64,000 nt of DNA from Myrica gale (lineage: Eukaryota > Streptophyta > Magnoliopsida > Fagales > Myricaceae): positions 14,341,501 through 14,405,500 of the forward strand of contig OZ005606.1 in assembly GCA_963930655.1 (NCBI GenBank), read 5' to 3'. This document shows positions 60,143-64,000 of the stretch, one piece after another. Position 1 is the first letter of the stretch, and the number at the start of each line of letters is the position of its first letter. The notes beneath the pieces were generated by a model, which was given only the letters and a program-made list of their open reading frames with translations, searched no databases and was not told where the DNA came from. The position numbers and the translations under genes are program-made.

Positions 60143-61358
60143 TGTGAGTCCAGTGATAACCCAAGCGGGGGGTGAATTGAGTTCTAATAAAAATTAAATT
60201 TTTTTCTAAGATAAGTCAAGATAAATATTTAAATAAGTATAAGATAAATAAATGAGAGTTAAAGGTTACAGAGATAACACCAGTATTTTTAGGTGGTTCC
60301 ACCCCCAAGGCTATATTCTTCCTTAGGCTTTTTCCACTATTCACCAATAATAATCACACCTTAGCTTTCGGGTACTAAGTAACCGTTACAAGCGTTTTGC
60401 TTAGGTTACACTTCAACTCTTACTACAAATCCCAACAACTCAAGGTGAGATTTCTTATATCCTCACGGGTAGGCCTAAGTGTATCCACACACTCAAATGG
60501 TTTACAATGAATAGATGAAATAAGTAATAAAAAATAACTCTTTATGCTAGACGTGCAAATACAAGGCACAATAATAAGTAAGAAGACAAGACCAGAGAAT
60601 GAAAGCTAGAGTTTTGGCAGGTGGCAGCAATAGCTTTCTTGGGTTCTAACAATACTTTCTTCTTTAAGCTTTTTCTCTCTCTTTGTAGGTTAGGTCAGAG
60701 ATAATGATGCCAGTTGTTGTATTTCTCTCTCTATCTTGTTCTATTTATAGTCCTCTAGTCTTGTATGTTTCCCAAGATGCTTTTATTGTAATGTTGGAGA
60801 GATGCCCTAAACATTTTTACAGGCCAAAAGAAGAGCTGACATTGTTTTAATAAAATCTGCAAAATCACAGTATGTGTCAACACATAATTACCATGTGCCG
60901 ACACAATCTTCTTGTCTGATATATGAATCTCGGGTGTCTGTGGCATGTGTCAATACTATCTTCACATGTGTTGACACCTTCAAAACAACTCTCGAGTGTC
61001 AGTGGCATGTGTCGACACTATCTACACGTTTCACACCTTCAAAATAGCTCTCGGGTGTTAGTGGCATGTGTCGACACTGATTTTCCATGTGTCTACAACA
61101 TCCTCGATGGAGAAACTTTTTATGTTATTAAAACATTTTTAAATACCTACAATGAAACATAGACATACTTTAGCGCACACAATGGTGTTGTAGACTATTT
61201 AGGACCTATTAGAGAGACAAAGATTCAATCCCTTTGGAAAAACGAATTCAGCAAATGTGGATTGACAGAAATTGAGTTCTAAAATCCTTCAAAGCGTATA
61301 GCGTTTGTGTATCATCAAAATCAAAAGGTATTGTTCAATGTGCAACCTTGGGCTAACA
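60143..61358 (+). mobile_element. Solo LTR (1216 bp) nested in an older LTR of the same family
   Basis: It starts TGTGAGTCCAGTGATAACCC and ends GGGCTAACA (TG...CA), with an exact 5-bp target duplication, ctttt, at 60138-60142 and 61359-61363. The host text on either side (agaaagctctatctct before, caatgaaaagaatataaaag after) is continuous with the LTR at 1-1242. No internal retrotransposon genes flank it, so LTR-LTR recombination has removed the body. Confidence 0.85.
60927..61110. repeat. Tandem repeat of about 60 bp, three units, within the solo LTR
   Basis: Units start ctcgggtgtctgtggcatgt (60929), ctcgagtgtcagtggcatgt (60990) and ctcgggtgttagtggcatgt (61049). Each holds a gtgtcgacac-like palindrome and the text caccttcaaaa. 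Confidence 0.85.
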
Positions 61359-62079
61359 CTTTTGCTTCACACAATGAAAAGAATATAAAAGTGTAATTTG
61401 TGTGAATGCTTGAGAAATATAGTTTTGATATGAAGTCAAGACTTTTCAATTCTCTTAAGGTTATGTGAAATGTTTGAACATTGAAGAGATGTTAGAAATA
61501 CCTTAAAAGAATCCTTATATAGTGTGCATGGGAAAAATAGTCGTTTATAGTTACTTGGCATAGTATAAATTTTAATTTTCGACGTACCGGTCAACTAACA
61601 CTTTCTAGAGGTCTACCGCTACAGGTAGTTGTTGAGTGCAATGACAAAAAGTTTGAAATCATTGTATGTTGTCATTATGGGACTACACCCTTAGTCGACA
61701 ACTACATAGACTTGGTCGATCGCTATAATTCCTTGGTCGACCATTATATGAAATTTTTGCAACCGTTGTAAACCAAAAATTCATTTTTGACATTCCAATT
61801 TTCAAAAACAAACTCCGCAAAAAAATAATTAAGGTTTGATAGTTTATTTAGGGATGATTTGAAAATTATTCAAGTCTGACTCAAATTCTTATCAAAAGTG
61901 GAATTAAGAGTCACAAGAGTATACCCTATGATCTTGAATATTCACTTTTGAGCTCTTAACATTTTATTGATCCTTTAGAGTATGGTTCTTGATCTTGTGC
62001 TCATGTGACTCTCATCTTCAATCTATTTCAACCAACTTTATTATTATCAAAACATTGATTGTGGACAAAATTGTTAGCA
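61359..62079 (+). mobile_element. 3' portion of the older, interrupted LTR
   Basis: It aligns in order with about 480-1242 of the first LTR: gtgtgaatgct-tgagaaatatag, the ggtcga-rich region, attcttatcaaaagtgg / atccttgtcaaatgtga, accctatgatcttgaat, and an end gattgtggacaaaattgttagca. Its own target duplication was not found. Confidence 0.65.
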
Positions 62080-62839
62080 GCTAAGGGGTGACAGATGAGT
62101 TGATGAGTTACGTTGCCAGAGGAGCTTCGAAGCGATTTTCTGTGGGGATTGAGCAAGCTGTACTTAAGTAATGTCTGCAAAAAGTTCAGTAACTTGTTTT
62201 GGCTACATTTGGTCTGAGGATTGATTGTACTTGAGTTCGTAGATGAATGAAATATTTCTGTTGAAGTGCTAGCTATTGCACTTAATGTGGTACGCATTGA
62301 TTCGTAGATGAGATGGCGAATTCAGTCCTTAATCAGTAGAGATTGACCCTTTTTTCTACTAACTTAGCATCAGTTTTTTTTTCCTTTGATTCGGTGGCCA
62401 GTTTGTTCACCTGAATCCGACATGATGCTGCATGTCTTCGTGTCTAAAGATTCTCACGTTTATGTGTACTTTCCGATGAGTTATTGATGTTTGGACAAAT
62501 TCGTTGAAATTTTCTTTTCTTTATACATGTTAGTTGTCGCACAATCCTCCACTTTCTTTGAATTATATATTTATACCTGATACATTTGTTGATGTTCAAC
62601 TATGATACAAACAGAAATGAAAATGGATGGATGTAGTTGCAATTGATACGATTGTTCAACCTTAAGACATTGAAATTTGCAATATCACGCTTCTAGGACT
62701 CACGAAATGGTACCTTTCGAATGTGATTACAGTATGGGGTTCACGAAAATTTCAGAATCCTTAATGAAATGTCGAATTTGGGGAAAATCTAACTAATGTA
62801 GCTACTTAGGACTCGCGACAAAAGGGAGCAATCCCTGTT
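62080..62839. other. Intergenic DNA
   Basis: No gene recognised. The short minus frame at 62028-62297 shows no family features. Confidence 0.35.
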
Positions 62840-64000
62840 CTAACAATTAAGTAAAATTTTGAGCAGACCAGAAGATTCTAGAACTTCAAGTGCATATTTC
62901 CTTTGACAAAGTGTGATGCCCTTCATTGACCTCGCCACTTCCAGCCCCAAGAAGTATTTAGGTGAACCCAAGTCTTTGATTTTGAACTGTGTATGTAAAT
63001 AGGACTTCAGCTCCTTGATTGCCTCCAATTTGTTGCTTCCTATCAAGATATCATCAACGTATACAAGGAGAGCAACAAAACTACTGTTGATATGCTTAGT
63101 GAAAAGGGAATAGTCAGATTTGGATTGCTGAAAACCAATGGCAGTAAGTGTCGAAGTGAACTTGAAATTCCACTGCCTTGAAGCTTGTTTAAGACCATAA
63201 GGAGATTTGTTTAACTTGCAGACCATGTTCTCCTCCTCAATCTGAAAACCGGGTGGTAAATGCATGTAAATCTCTTCCTCTAAGTCTCTATGAAGAAAAG
63301 CATTGTGAACATCAAGTTAAGACAAGCACCAATTATGAGTTGTAGCCAAGGAGAAAAAGGTTTTCACAGTAGTAAGCTTAGCCATGGGACTGAATTGGGT
63401 CTGCACAATGTGAAAAAAGACTCTAAGAGGGATCGAGTTTCAGACTTGAATTTCATTAGATAGACCCATGTAATTCTGGTGTGGTCATCAACAATAGTAA
63501 GAAAGTAATGAAACCCGTGAATTGAAGGTTGAGAATATGGTCCCCAAATATCACAGTGAATTAAATCAAATGAAGACGTTGTAGAAGGAACATGTAGAGG
63601 AAAATGAATCCTTTTTTGCTTAGCCAAAGGGCAGACAGTACAATGAGAATGATTGTTAGCTTGTACAGATAGATCATTTAAATGAATTTGCTGCAATCTT
63701 GGAAATGACAGATGACCTAATCTATAGTGCCAAAGATCAAATTTTCCTTCTACACCAGTTTGATTGGCTTGATTGCAACGGAAGGAAGGAGATAAAATAG
63801 AGGTCCTGGAGCTGGTGGAGGACAACAGGAAATACAGACCACCATGAGCTTTAGCATGCCCAATTGTCGTCCATGTAGAGAGGACCTGGATGAAACAAGA
63901 ATTGGCCAAGAAAATGAGACAAGTGTTGAGCTTATGGGTGAGTTTGCTAACAGATATGAGATTGAAAGTGAAGCTAGGGACACAAAGAACATCAGTTAGG
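62840..64000 (-). mobile_element. Ty1/Copia polyprotein fragment with internal deletion, no LTRs
   Basis: Minus strand from the window edge: VPSFTFNLISVSKL (about 63985), the GAG-pre-integrase block FDLWHYRLGHLSFPRLQQ with a zinc-binding CTVCPLAKQK, and an integrase core with CDIWGPYSQPS and IVDDHTRITWVYLMK (about 63540-63440). The text then jumps at about 63390 straight to the reverse transcriptase (AKLTTVKTFFSLATTHNWCL), so integrase C-terminal half and linker are deleted. A TAA stop follows near 63320 (before LDVHNAFLH). RT blocks [30 protein letters not shown], catalytic VYVDDILIG and [14 protein letters not shown] remain. The end at about 62840 cuts before RNase H. Confidence 0.88.

Noticed and set aside
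1-64000. CRISPR arrays, operons, rRNA genes, bacterial features
   Set aside because: No direct repeats with regular unique spacers, and all genes have plant introns; no rRNA text was recognised.

Overview
The window is eukaryotic nuclear DNA from a flowering plant, most likely a eudicot. The evidence is GT-AG spliced genes with long transposon-filled introns, plant-specific proteins (an ARID plus alpha-crystallin protein, methylthioribose kinase, a plant RRP12), telo-box and site II promoter motifs, and plant transposon types (Mutator-like, hAT, PIF/Harbinger, L1-type LINE, tRNA-derived SINE, Copia). The species cannot be told from the sequence alone.

Layout. 1-1242 is an LTR cut by the window edge. 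2237-6959 is a three-deep nest: a Mutator-like element holding a GC-rich fold-back Mutator-like element, which holds a non-autonomous hAT element. 7022-16459 is an intact 18-coding-exon RRP12 gene (+), preceded by a telo-box and an intron-bearing leader, with a PIF-like MITE and a SINE in introns. 17783-23891 is a complete Mutator-like transposon (MULE) of 6109 bp with an exact 9-bp target duplication, about 343-bp terminal inverted repeats and two convergent genes, an 876-residue MURA-like transposase and a 137-residue GRF zinc-finger/membrane protein. 24838-27323 holds a second SINE, a small basic plant protein gene (-) and a 666-bp hAT-type element built of a short repeated motif. 29107-31851 is a spliced gene (+) with a Transposase_24-like (Ptta/En/Spm) region and a coiled-coil tail. 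34115-46324 is an intact 13-exon ARID/alpha-crystallin gene (-). Its introns hold two LINEs, a PIF/Harbinger element inside one LINE, a 1.1-kb MULE and a MITE that makes up nearly all of intron 1. 49017-51893 is a broken methylthioribose kinase copy. 52435-57790 is a cluster of MULE pieces, including a Pack-MULE carrying a piece of the ribosomal protein eS8 gene. 57783-62079 holds nested LTRs, one of them a solo LTR with an exact 5-bp target duplication. 62840-64000 is a deleted Copia polyprotein.

The host genes (RRP12 for ribosome assembly, the ARID protein for chromatin, the small basic protein) do not form an operon-like unit; they are ordinary neighbours separated by transposons. The candidate for an unusual system is the MULE at 17783-23891. 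It looks structurally complete and young, and it carries a second gene facing the transposase, in the position that mudrB has in maize MuDR but with an unrelated product. All exon boundaries were placed by eye from splice motifs, reading phase and remembered family sequence.
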